Below, piece by piece: positions 1 to 7,552 of a DNA stretch of 44,021 bases (positions within the stretch are counted from its first letter, which is position 1; every line of letters starts with the position of its first letter). The position numbers and the translations under genes are program-made. This stretch comes from Catenibacterium mitsuoka_A (GTDB taxonomy: Bacteria > Bacillota_I > Bacilli_A > Erysipelotrichales > Coprobacillaceae): NCBI RefSeq assembly GCF_964259225.1, contig NZ_CAXVKN010000006.1, one strand, 5' to 3'. Below the pieces are notes generated by a model. The model made no database searches, had not been told where the DNA came from, and was given only the letters and a program-made list of their open reading frames with translations.

Positions 1-2
1 CA

Positions 3-31
3 CAAAAGACGGACCTCGGTCCGTCTTTTGC
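3..31. terminator. Bidirectional rho-independent terminator at the left end
   Basis: A perfect stem AAAAGACGGAC / GTCCGTCTTTT encloses a CTCG loop and is followed on the plus strand by T-rich sequence (GCTTTTT); the minus strand also ends in TTTT. It lies beyond the last phage gene (amidase), so it can stop leftward late transcription, or it may belong to a host gene next to the attachment site. Confidence 0.8.
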
Positions 32-43
32 TTTTTATGAAAC

Positions 44-55
44 TATAATGAGTTA
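44..55. other. Candidate attachment-site core, left copy
   Basis: The 12-mer TATAATGAGTTA occurs here and again at 43705-43716, directly over the integrase stop codon. Tyrosine-integrase attachment cores commonly sit next to int, so this direct repeat near both ends of the window could be attL/attR. It is short and AT-rich, so chance cannot be excluded. A second near-repeat (CGTTACAGC followed by TCTTTTT) occurs at about 62-78 and 43942-43957. Confidence 0.3.
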
Positions 56-166
56 TTTACCCGTTACAGCCTCTTTTTAAAATAGCAGAAACAACGATTG
101 TCTACTAAACTTAACTATACAACTGTTATTTTAGTATTTGTTTCTTGGATTGTCAACATTTCTATG

Positions 167-1054
167 TTACATCTTAGTTCCTTTCAGTAACCAATTCCAT
201 GTGTTTCTACCAATAATTCCATCTTGCCCTAAGCCTCTGTTCTTTTGGAACACCTTTACTGCGTTATGTGTACCACTTCCGAAAATTCCGTCAGTTGAAA
301 GGTTAAATCCTACAGAATTCAAACGTTTCTGAATGAGTCTAGTGATATTACCCTTGGCACCTTTTCGCACAGTTGGACACGCAGCTAAGGTTTTCGGACC
401 TTTTAATCCATCTACAGCCAAGCCTGTACCATACTGTCTGTTCAATTCAGCCTGTAAATCAGCAACCCACTGATCGTAACTTGATGGCTTAGATGATGTT
501 TCAGAAGGCTTTGGATTAGGCGCAGTATTAGTTACTGGAGCACCTGTTAAACGACTTTTGAATGCGTTCCAAGTTGCATCATTTAGTAGCCCGTTACAAT
601 TAGGACACGCTTTACCATTGACGTCGTAATGTCTAATAACACGATCAAGAGAGATGTTGTACTTTTTCATTAGCACCTTACCCAATTCGATTGCGTTTTC
701 AAGTGTTTTGTCAGTGATTTCGACAACTCCGTTTTTAAAGCAATCGCACATTTCAATACTGATAGAATTAGAGTTAGTGCAAATTTTGTACAGAGGATGA
801 TGACTTGACTGACATCTGCCACCTACAGAGTATGCAATATAATTGTCTGGTACTGACTGCGTTACGCTGTCATCGTCAACAAAGTAATGTGCAGAGGCTT
901 TTACAATGTGATTATGAAAATGCTTACCGTTGGATTCATCAGAATCACCATCGTTACCAGTATAATGATAAACTAAGTACTTAATAGTGTTTAATGCTCT
1001 AACACCACCATAATTCTGCTTATTTGCGATATTAGTTTTTAATGTATATCCCAT
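167..1054 (-). CDS. Endolysin: N-acetylmuramoyl-L-alanine amidase with peptidoglycan-binding repeats
   Basis: This 295-residue lysin would cleave the amide bond between N-acetylmuramic acid and the stem peptide at the end of infection. Residues about 1-160 form an Amidase_2 (T7-lysozyme-like) domain; the visible zinc ligands are His30 (in YLVYHYTGN), His142 (RHYD) and Cys150. After a Pro/Ser linker (about 172-193) the C-terminus holds two PG_binding_1-like repeats, the second with the typical STDGIFGSGT and QDGIIGRNTW segments. There is no signal peptide, which fits release through the holin encoded immediately upstream. It is the last gene of the leftward late operon. The family assignment is strong; bond specificity is inferred from the family. 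Confidence 0.93.
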   Translation of the reverse strand: MGYTLKTNIANKQNYGGVRALNTIKYLVYHYTGNDGDSDESNGKHFHNHIVKASAHYFVDDDSVTQSVPDNYIAYSVGGRCQSSHHPLYKICTNSNSISIEMCDCFKNGVVEITDKTLENAIELGKVLMKKYNISLDRVIRHYDVNGKACPNCNGLLNDATWNAFKSRLTGAPVTNTAPNPKPSETSSKPSSYDQWVADLQAELNRQYGTGLAVDGLKGPKTLAACPTVRKGAKGNITRLIQKRLNSVGFNLSTDGIFGSGTHNAVKVFQKNRGLGQDGIIGRNTWNWLLKGTKM

Positions 1055-1105
1055 AATTATCCCTCCTCAAAGTATGTGTTGATTTCATAAATTTCAGCAT
1101 ACATA

Positions 1106-1381
1106 TTAGTCTCTTTCCTTTGGTTTAGTATATTCCATTGCTTTAGCACTATCTGAGATACCCTCTGTTGTAGGGTCGTTGACAGCGTTCCATACACTGA
1201 TCACCACAAGACTTAATACATAAGGATTGCCTAGAGCGTCGCATAACAACTTTCCTAAAGCACCCCATGTAGTCAAGTCTGATGTAGTAAGTCCTGCATA
1301 TGCAAGAATAGGAGTAAGCACAGCTAATACAATCTGTGCAATGAATACTGGATTCTTAAATCTTACCTTCAAGTTGATCAT
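1106..1381 (-). CDS. Holin, phi-LC3-like
   Basis: This 91-residue protein has two hydrophobic segments (about 11-32 and 49-66) separated by a turn with TTSDLTTW, and a polar C-terminus containing NDPTTEGISDS. That layout and the DPTT..SDS motif are typical of the phi-LC3/phage_holin_1 family. It would oligomerise in the cytoplasmic membrane and time the release of the amidase encoded just downstream. Its start overlaps the end of the upstream TM/coiled-coil gene, indicating translational coupling in a lysis cassette. Confidence 0.85.
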   Translation of the reverse strand: MINLKVRFKNPVFIAQIVLAVLTPILAYAGLTTSDLTTWGALGKLLCDALGNPYVLSLVVISVWNAVNDPTTEGISDSAKAMEYTKPKERD

Positions 1382-1704
1382 AGTTTGTCCACCTTTCCTT
1401 TCAATTCCTCAATGTTGTTAAATGCGGTCTTCATGTCTCGCTCAAGTGCTACCACCCTGGTGTCCATTTCCCTAATCTCACGATTCATGGATTTGATGTC
1501 TGAACGTGTCTCGTTCGTAGTGGAACACACCTGGTCGAGTTTCATGTTGACCTTCAAGAGACTTTCCTTGATGCCATCGAACTTGTGGTCATCTTTCTGT
1601 ATCTCATCTTTACGTTCCCTGTCGCTCGTGTGAGCATAGGACATAATATTAAGAAGGAGTAGCAGAATGCTAATGACCCAAGGTATTACGTCCTTATAAG
1701 TCAT
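1378..1704 (-). CDS. Membrane-anchored coiled-coil protein of the lysis cassette
   Basis: This 108-residue protein begins with one transmembrane segment (about residues 7-24) and continues as a charged heptad-rich coiled coil to the C-terminus. The layout resembles XhlA-type haemolysin/holin-accessory proteins and other single-TM proteins found beside Firmicutes phage holins. Position directly upstream of the holin, with a 4-bp overlap, supports a role in lysis or in membrane anchoring. No enzymatic motif is visible. A tail-associated role is the main alternative. Confidence 0.6.
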   Translation of the reverse strand: MTYKDVIPWVISILLLLLNIMSYAHTSDRERKDEIQKDDHKFDGIKESLLKVNMKLDQVCSTTNETRSDIKSMNREIREMDTRVVALERDMKTAFNNIEELKGKVDKL

Positions 1705-1842
1705 CTACTCACTCTCCCTTTTCTTTTCGACTTCCTTCTTCACCTGTTCTCTAATGATTTTAGGAACACCTTCGATGGTGTAGATACCTTTATAAACAAG
1801 TGGTGCGTAGACATCAATCATTGCTTTTTCAAGTGCAGTCAT
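1705..1842 (-). CDS. Small XkdX/CD1375-like phage protein
   Basis: This 45-residue gene has a good ribosome site (GAGGTG, 6 nt before ATG). It begins MTALEKAMIDVYAPLVYKG and contains IEGVPKIIREQVKK, the pattern of the short XkdX/CD1375-type proteins that in many Firmicutes phages lie between tail-fibre genes and the holin. The function of these proteins is unknown. The stop codon lies two bases before the next gene, so it belongs to the same operon. Confidence 0.7.
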   Translation of the reverse strand: MTALEKAMIDVYAPLVYKGIYTIEGVPKIIREQVKKEVEKKRESE

Positions 1843-1853
1843 GACCATCACCT

Positions 1854-2120
1854 CTAGTTCATAGACTCAAACATGCTGCATAGAGCAATCTGTGTCTGTG
1901 TTACCTGTTCTTCCAGGTCAGCGTTCTTTTCAGACTGATTCTTAATGAATTCGTCTTTTTCGTATTCAATAAGGTTGAACTCATATCCGACAAATCCAGG
2001 TCGTTCGTCTGTTCCTGGTTCATTCACTTCTGTAATGTCAGTGGAAACGAACACCTTAGTTTCAGTCAGTTCTAGTTTATCGGGTTTAATTGTACTTCTC
2101 TGCTTTCCGTAATCCTTCAT
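1854..2120 (-). CDS. Hypothetical phage protein downstream of the DGR reverse transcriptase
   Basis: The chosen ATG (first residues MKDYGKQRSTIKP) follows an AAGGAGT site by 7 nt, giving 88 residues. The 5' end overlaps the reverse-transcriptase gene by 35 bp, so the two are probably translated together. The protein has an acidic middle with GYEFNLIEYEKDEFI and a helical C-terminus. Similar short proteins are common after tail-fibre genes in Firmicutes siphophages and are of unknown function. It does not look like the Avd accessory protein of retroelements: Avd is a basic four-helix-bundle protein, while this one is acidic. Confidence 0.7.
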   Translation of the reverse strand: MKDYGKQRSTIKPDKLELTETKVFVSTDITEVNEPGTDERPGFVGYEFNLIEYEKDEFIKNQSEKNADLEEQVTQTQIALCSMFESMN

Positions 2121-3231
2121 TCTTCGTACTCCTTTTAATCTGACTTTCATAATATGCATCAGCATACGATTTAAGTGGCTCGATGTACTTTCTAGATAAT
2201 CTGAACGAATTGCAATGTTTCAACCACCCTTTGTAGGAATTGATTGAACACCACTCGGAGTAGTTCATCATCTCACCCGATTCCACTTTTCTTCTAATCT
2301 GCGTCATTCTTTTCTTCATGTTCTTGCACGTTGACTTTCTCAAGAGCGTGTACGAACCGAAACTTCTATATCCAAGATAATCAACACCTCTGATATATGT
2401 CGGAAATATCTGATAATTCCTTTTCAACTCAAGTCTCAGATTGTGAATGAAGTATTTGTTTATCTCTATGAGAAGCTGACGCAGTTCTTCCTTACTGCTT
2501 CCTAGAACGACTATGTCGTCCATGTAACGGAAGTAGTACTTAACGCACTTTACCTCCTTCATCCAATGATCGAAGTCACTGAAATAGTAGTTACCACTAT
2601 ACTGTGATAGATAATTTCCTATCGGTATACCCGTATTAGGGTCTATCTCTTCTTCGAGCATATAGATGAGTACAAGGTCTTCATCATCAGCCGTATTGAT
2701 CGAGTCTATGATTTCATCAAGAAGCCATATTAAATCCTTATCCTTGAACATCTTTCTGTACTTCTGTTTGAGAATATCGTGATTAATTGACTGATAATAA
2801 TGTCTAGCATCTATTTTCAGACAATACTGACAGTGTTCGGAATCATTCTGCAAGGCTTGAGTGATTCTACTCAGACCTCTGTGTATTCCTCTTCCAGGTA
2901 TCGCTGAATATGTATCAGAAATGAGATGCTTCATTAAACAAGGCTCAATTACCTGTAGAATCGCCCACTGAGCGATTCGGTCGGGATAATATGGAAGTTT
3001 GTAAATCTTTCTCCTTTTCCCGTTCTCGGTCTTATAGAAAATCTCATATTCAGATGTGTGATATGTCTTGCTGACAAGCATATCCTGTAATTCCTTAAGG
3101 TATTTATCGGGATTCTCATCAACTTTTCTAACCTCTTTGTACCAACCCTTACCTTTCTTTGCATTACAGTGGGCTAATCTAAGATTATCCATGTCACATA
3201 TCTTTTCATAAAGATTTCCATAACGCTTCAT
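2086..3231 (-). CDS. Diversity-generating retroelement reverse transcriptase
   Basis: This 381-residue protein would copy the template-repeat RNA into error-prone cDNA that replaces the variable repeat of the fibre gene. RT motifs are in order: KLPYYPDRIAQWA (about 79-91), the first catalytic Asp in KIDARHYY (Asp141), IPIGNYLSQYSGN (202-214, the form of motif 4 typical of DGR enzymes), and the catalytic YMDD at 236-239. A short basic thumb follows. It lacks the maturase and endonuclease domains of group II intron RTs, which argues against that family. The template repeat lies just upstream and the variable repeat just beyond. No strong ribosome site precedes its ATG, and no avd gene is seen beside it. 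Confidence 0.93.
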   Translation of the reverse strand: MKRYGNLYEKICDMDNLRLAHCNAKKGKGWYKEVRKVDENPDKYLKELQDMLVSKTYHTSEYEIFYKTENGKRRKIYKLPYYPDRIAQWAILQVIEPCLMKHLISDTYSAIPGRGIHRGLSRITQALQNDSEHCQYCLKIDARHYYQSINHDILKQKYRKMFKDKDLIWLLDEIIDSINTADDEDLVLIYMLEEEIDPNTGIPIGNYLSQYSGNYYFSDFDHWMKEVKCVKYYFRYMDDIVVLGSSKEELRQLLIEINKYFIHNLRLELKRNYQIFPTYIRGVDYLGYRSFGSYTLLRKSTCKNMKKRMTQIRRKVESGEMMNYSEWCSINSYKGWLKHCNSFRLSRKYIEPLKSYADAYYESQIKRSTKNEGLRKAEKYN

Positions 3232-3360
3232 TTAACTAACCATTCTTTCTGTAATTTGTATATGCGTGTTACCGATTCTTCGAAACCGACATGTCCTACC
3301 AAAACGGCTTTAATTCGCACAGCCATCGTGAGATGGACTTTTATGTTTTGCCAAGAGGCA

Positions 3361-3581
3361 GGGTCAGATGATTTCCTTCATTTGTTATTTACACGCATTT
3401 ACTAGGTGAGCGCTGATATTACGATTACGATTACTGACACTGTTATTGAGATTCCAATAGAAACTACTGGTATTCGAGTCATTATTCCAATTGCCACTGA
3501 GATGGGTGATTAAGAATAATGTTGAAATTTATTAGTAGTTACCTTCACGGTACAGGTTGTCTATCAGCGGTCATCTGACCC
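3361..3581 (-). repeat. 11-bp perfect inverted repeat bracketing the template repeat
   Basis: GGGTCAGATGA at 3361-3371 is exactly complementary to TCATCTGACCC at 3571-3581. The whole template repeat lies between the arms, so the leftward transcript could form a long-range stem that presents the template as a large loop. The arm nearer the fibre gene starts 15 bp beyond its stop codon. Role in retrohoming or cDNA priming is inference. Confidence 0.6.
3396..3511 (-). repeat. DGR template repeat (TR)
   Basis: This 116-bp non-coding segment aligns without gaps to 3608-3723 (offset 212). All 28 differences fall on a T of the plus strand, i.e. an A of the coding strand, out of 39 such positions; the other 77 positions are identical. 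Read in the frame of the fibre gene, TR is rich in AAT/AAC codons (for example GNWNND and NLNNS), the codon type that adenine mutagenesis diversifies most without making stops. It lies between the fibre gene and the reverse-transcriptase gene and is presumably transcribed leftward. Confidence 0.95.
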
Positions 3582-3596
3582 ATATTTTATTGTATT

Positions 3597-5951
3597 TTAG
3601 TGGGGAACATATACCAGGCGAGCGCCGACAGTACGAGCACGATCACCGACACCGTCAGCGAGAGCCCAATAGAAACCACCGGCATTCGAGCCAACAGACC
3701 AACTGCCACCGAGAAGGGCGATTCTATAACCTTCCCAGGTATTGTTCTGATAGTAATAATCCCCTACCGGAACTGAACTGTTACCTTCCACTTCGGAAGG
3801 GAAGAACACCCAGTCACAGTTTTCTGAATACCCCATTGCTGAAATATATCCATTTTTAGACGGACAACTGAACCCCATAGATTCATAATTGCCGTCTTTC
3901 TTTGATTCTGCATAATTAAAATCCTTGCAAATATATCCTACGAATGGTTCCCCAGCTTTATAGTAGAAATTGACACCATAGACAAACTTCCATATATTAC
4001 CCCAAAAGTTTTCTACACCTCGATAAGAGATTGATGTCAATCCATTATTAGTATTAGTTGTAGCAACACCACCGTTATAAGTGACGGTTTTAGTTGCTTG
4101 TCCTGTTCCATTGCCTAATGCTGATGTAGAACCCGTAGCAGCAGCATATGAGCATGTCTTGTCGGGTTCAGTTTCCCAAGGAACACCGACAACACCTTGA
4201 CCGATTCCAGTCTGTGTGTTCATTGTTCCTAATTCAATCATCATTAGTAACTGTTCCATAGAAGCAATCTTAATGCCTACAGAATGCCAACCGAGACCCC
4301 TGTTCTTTGCCATAGCCTCAACGTTTGGTCGAGTTAGATTCTGTTTGTATCCCGATGCGGGTCTAGCACCAGCGATTGACGAGAACTTGTCTTCGGTTTC
4401 CTTCATTACCTGTTCGTCTCCGAGCAGATATGCATTGGCAGATGTATCATAGATAGAGCCTTCAAACGCAGACATTAATACATAGTCAACTTCCTGTCCG
4501 TCCTCGTTGTAGAACGCTGGGTGAACTTTAAATCCGTCTTTAGGCTTATCACTGATGTAGTAATTTGCCTTTCTTAAATGATATCCTAATCCACCTTCCT
4601 GTTTATCTATAACCAATGGACAAACCATGTAGTAGAACTTAGGCTGATACACCATTACCTGTCCATTCGAACCGTCTTCGATGTATCCTTCATCTCCGTA
4701 ATATGCATTGATTGTACCGTCGTCAGCAACGTTGCATCTCTTACGTCCACCGTACATTGCAAACGGATCGAAGTCGGCACCAGCGTTTAGGTTCTTTGCT
4801 CCTCCGATTCTAGTGCAAGTCTTGTTCTTATAGTCAACCGTTAACCCTAGAACATCATCAATTAACCCTAGACTTGCTCTTAAGTCAGTGATTCCACCCT
4901 TAATGGGTTCAATATCTATATCGTCGACCTTACTGTTCCACGCAGTCTTTTCACTGTCTGTGACGACTCTATGAGCCTCGTCATCGGTCATTTCAGCGAG
5001 GGTTAATGGAATAGTAGGTTTGTCATTTAAACTGTTGTAAGAGCCGTCAAAATCACTCTTGTTATCCCATCTTGTCTTGTCGGAATCAGTAACAACACGA
5101 TGTGTCGTATCATCAGTCATCTGTGATAACTTGGAAGGAATCGAAGGCTTGTTAGTCAAGTCATTGTATGAACCACTAAAATCGCTCTTAGCGTTCCATT
5201 TCTTTTTCTCAACATCAGACGTCAATCTATGGTCAGCGTCCTCAGTCATCTGAGCGAGTTTAGAAGGGATTACAGGTTTATTAGTTAAATCATTATATGA
5301 CCCACTGAAATCACTCTTAGCGCTCCATTTCTTCTTTTCTGCATCTGTTGTAAGTCTATGAGTCGAGTCATCTGTTAACTCTGACAACTTCGTGGGAACA
5401 ACAATAGCCTGAATCATCTCGTCAATCTGACTCTTGGAATAGACACCCATATCGGTAATCTTCTTTTCGAATTCCTTCAACGATTTGACGTCCACATCAA
5501 GGTCTTTAATCTTACCGTTAATCTCTTGTAGGATTGTAGGACAATTTGTTTCTAGTGCCTTCTCGGCATCTGTATGTGCTCTTACAAGTACATATGCATC
5601 CTCAGACCCCCACTTCTTGATGACGTTGCCTTTTGAATCGAACTTTCTACCACATAGGTTTACGATTGCTCTACCCTGTGCCTCAAACACTGTACCCTTG
5701 AGAACGGCCGTTACAAGCATTGTGTTGCCTTCCTCAGTGATTGTACAGTCAAGACGATCGGGTGTTCCCAACGCAGAGATTGTATTAATGCTGAAAGTCA
5801 AGTCAGAAACATCACTGAATGCCGAATTCTTCTGTACTCTGAATGATAATGTCTTAATTGAGTCATCATTCACTGCCCCTAATGAGAAATCTAAAGGAAC
5901 GGTTACTTTTCTAGTATCAATATCTACATTAATCACGTTATTTGTATTCAT
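3597..5951 (-). CDS. DGR-diversified tail fibre / receptor-binding protein
   Basis: This 784-residue protein starts after a strong AGGAGG site. Residues about 1-145 resemble the N-terminal domain of BppU-type baseplate proteins, attaching the fibre to the tail tip. Residues about 185-345 contain four repeats of about 43 residues (pattern IPSKLSQMTDD, then a Trp, SDFSGSYNDLTNKP), a shaft seen in many phage fibres. The C-terminal 400 residues form a formylglycine-enzyme-like C-type lectin domain with RGVENFWGNIWKFV and the closing GGSWSVGS...GARLVYVPH. Variable repeat residues 743-781 lie at the extreme C-terminus, as in other DGR targets. It would bind a host or mucosal ligand; the ligand is not predictable. 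Confidence 0.9.
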   Translation of the reverse strand: MNTNNVINVDIDTRKVTVPLDFSLGAVNDDSIKTLSFRVQKNSAFSDVSDLTFSINTISALGTPDRLDCTITEEGNTMLVTAVLKGTVFEAQGRAIVNLCGRKFDSKGNVIKKWGSEDAYVLVRAHTDAEKALETNCPTILQEINGKIKDLDVDVKSLKEFEKKITDMGVYSKSQIDEMIQAIVVPTKLSELTDDSTHRLTTDAEKKKWSAKSDFSGSYNDLTNKPVIPSKLAQMTEDADHRLTSDVEKKKWNAKSDFSGSYNDLTNKPSIPSKLSQMTDDTTHRVVTDSDKTRWDNKSDFDGSYNSLNDKPTIPLTLAEMTDDEAHRVVTDSEKTAWNSKVDDIDIEPIKGGITDLRASLGLIDDVLGLTVDYKNKTCTRIGGAKNLNAGADFDPFAMYGGRKRCNVADDGTINAYYGDEGYIEDGSNGQVMVYQPKFYYMVCPLVIDKQEGGLGYHLRKANYYISDKPKDGFKVHPAFYNEDGQEVDYVLMSAFEGSIYDTSANAYLLGDEQVMKETEDKFSSIAGARPASGYKQNLTRPNVEAMAKNRGLGWHSVGIKIASMEQLLMMIELGTMNTQTGIGQGVVGVPWETEPDKTCSYAAATGSTSALGNGTGQATKTVTYNGGVATTNTNNGLTSISYRGVENFWGNIWKFVYGVNFYYKAGEPFVGYICKDFNYAESKKDGNYESMGFSCPSKNGYISAMGYSENCDWVFFPSEVEGNSSVPVGDYYYQNNTWEGYRIALLGGSWSVGSNAGGFYWALADGVGDRARTVGARLVYVPH
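3608..3723 (-). repeat. DGR variable repeat (VR) in the fibre gene
   Basis: This is the 3' end of the fibre gene and encodes residues 743-781. It matches the template repeat at every non-adenine position and differs at 28 adenines: in the coding strand 19 changed to G, 5 to C and 4 to T. Diversified residues lie around an unchanged FYW core. The last 11 codon-strand bases before the stop fall outside the homology, where an IMH-like element would be expected. Confidence 0.95.
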
Positions 5952-5962
5952 TCAATTTCCTC

Positions 5963-6493
5963 CTATTTACCTAGATTTCTAGGAATGAGTACGTATCCAG
6001 AAACATATGTACCTTGTGCAACCGTTGCATTATCCATTGAAATTAGACAAAGTCTCCAATTGGACAACGTTGGATAGTATCTGACAGCAAGACGATATCT
6101 ACTATCTGTAGCGACGGGAAAAATGAAATTACCTATACCACCAATCAGATAAGGTAAATCTCCATCACCTGGCCCGTACCCAGTGCCTGCAGTGAATGTA
6201 AGATTATTGGTTAACGAGCCGTCATATATCAGAAATACATAATCGTTGTTATATCTATACTTGAATACCACTCCATAAACTGAACCGAGTGTGACAACAC
6301 TTGACCAGGTCTTTCCGTTCTCTAGAGTGGTAATCTTTTTTTCCAAGTCTCCGATAATCTTCGATTTTAGATTACCGTATGTGATTTTCTTCAAGCCACT
6401 GCCGTCATGCACTAACATCACATTCGAATCTGATAGTGATGATATAGACGTTAATTCAGTTGCTTTCTTTGTCTGAACGCTGATAGCACTCAT
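5963..6493 (-). CDS. Tail tip/fibre accessory structural protein
   Basis: The start at 6493 (MSAISVQTKKATELTSIS) follows GGAGG, giving 176 residues. The N-terminus contains LSDSNVMLVHDGSGLKKITYGNLKSKI, a short attachment segment found at the N-terminus of many Firmicutes phage fibres. The rest is a beta-rich domain full of Tyr and Gly. Lying immediately before the DGR fibre gene in the same operon, it is probably a companion fibre or baseplate component. No enzymatic motif is visible. Confidence 0.7.
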   Translation of the reverse strand: MSAISVQTKKATELTSISSLSDSNVMLVHDGSGLKKITYGNLKSKIIGDLEKKITTLENGKTWSSVVTLGSVYGVVFKYRYNNDYVFLIYDGSLTNNLTFTAGTGYGPGDGDLPYLIGGIGNFIFPVATDSRYRLAVRYYPTLSNWRLCLISMDNATVAQGTYVSGYVLIPRNLGK

Positions 6494-6495
6494 TT

Positions 6496-7125
6496 TTATT
6501 CCTCCCTGTATTTCCAATCTGCTACAATCGCATCTCCGTCGTCATCAACAAGAAGAACTGCTGAACCCGATTCATTGACCACGATTGGTGCAGAGTATTC
6601 ATTCTGAATTGTCATTCTTTCCAGTGCAGCTAGACGTTCGTCCAACTCGGTGCACTGATTCTGTAGATTACCAGCAACATTCGTAGATAACTGGTTTTTC
6701 AGATTTCCGAACCATGTATTAAACGCATTCTTCTGCTCACTCTCGTAAGCGTTCATTCGAGACTGATAATCTTTCTCCATAGTGTCTAGAGAAGCGTCTC
6801 CATTCGCTTTGAGCACTGTGTAATACTGTTTTAATTCGTTATACGAAGCGTCACCCGACGTTTTGAACTGCTTCTTCTGAGTGTCGAAGTATGTCGAGAA
6901 CTCCTCGTATAGGTCTGTACCGTTCTCAAGCATCGACATTATATAATTGAGAGCACCGTTCATCTTGTTAGCGTCCTTTGCTCCAAAAAACGATGTCTCC
7001 TTATTTGTATATGCAGTCACGTCATTGAAAGAAACTGTACCGTCGGCATTGTCTACCTTTGTGTACTTCTTCAATCCGTTCCATACTGCATCGGTGTAAT
7101 TAGTAGGTAATAATGACCAAGCCAT
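6496..7125 (-). CDS. Tail fibre/baseplate protein with central coiled coil
   Basis: This 209-residue protein has an N-terminal segment MAWSLLPTNYTDAVWNGLKKY typical of proteins encoded before phage fibres, a helical middle (about residues 60-170) and a short acidic C-terminus. It is packed between two other tail-tip genes with almost no spacer. The product is probably a trimeric structural component linking the tail tip and the fibre. The exact role is unknown. Confidence 0.7.
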   Translation of the reverse strand: MAWSLLPTNYTDAVWNGLKKYTKVDNADGTVSFNDVTAYTNKETSFFGAKDANKMNGALNYIMSMLENGTDLYEEFSTYFDTQKKQFKTSGDASYNELKQYYTVLKANGDASLDTMEKDYQSRMNAYESEQKNAFNTWFGNLKNQLSTNVAGNLQNQCTELDERLAALERMTIQNEYSAPIVVNESGSAVLLVDDDGDAIVADWKYREE

Positions 7126-7551
7126 TTACAGTCCTCCTTTCATTCCAAAATTCCATGTCAGCATTCGTCTTCCGTTATGCTGATTCATGAGTGCATTGTA
7201 TAAATCGAGAGACGCACTCTCAATTCTGTTCAATTCTGTAAAATCTATAGTATTGCCGTTTTCCGTGAATATCGGTGCTACACCATATGATCGTTTAAGA
7301 GTATAATTGTTGATTGTTGTCAGATTCAACTCAAGAGAATTGATCTCATCTGCATAGAAATAATCTCCAATCTTTCTATCATTTCCAAGTGCATTAATGC
7401 TGTACTCGTCGTACATCTCAACCGACATATCACGAAGGTGTTCTAAATTGTTCTTTATTCTATTAAAATCTGATGCATTGAAGTAATCTCCTCTATACAC
7501 TCCATCAACTGTCTCACCATGCCAGTCAGTTTTAGGTGTTATCCATGTCAT
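7126..7551 (-). CDS. Hypothetical tail-tip structural protein
   Basis: The ATG at 7551 (MTWITPKTDWHGE) lies one base after the TGA of the upstream tail gene, so it is probably coupled; an upstream TTG in the same frame has no properly spaced ribosome site. The protein has 141 residues, with paired elements (YFNASDFNRIKNNLEHL and YFYADEINSLELNLTTI) that look like an internal duplication. Similar small proteins occur between the tail hub and fibre genes in Firmicutes phages. Function unknown. Confidence 0.7.
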   Translation of the reverse strand: MTWITPKTDWHGETVDGVYRGDYFNASDFNRIKNNLEHLRDMSVEMYDEYSINALGNDRKIGDYFYADEINSLELNLTTINNYTLKRSYGVAPIFTENGNTIDFTELNRIESASLDLYNALMNQHNGRRMLTWNFGMKGGL

Positions 7552-7552
7552 C

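Noticed and set aside
2086..3231. Group II intron reverse transcriptase
   Set aside because: There is no maturase or HNH domain, no domain V/VI-like RNA nearby, and the TR/VR adenine pattern identifies a DGR.
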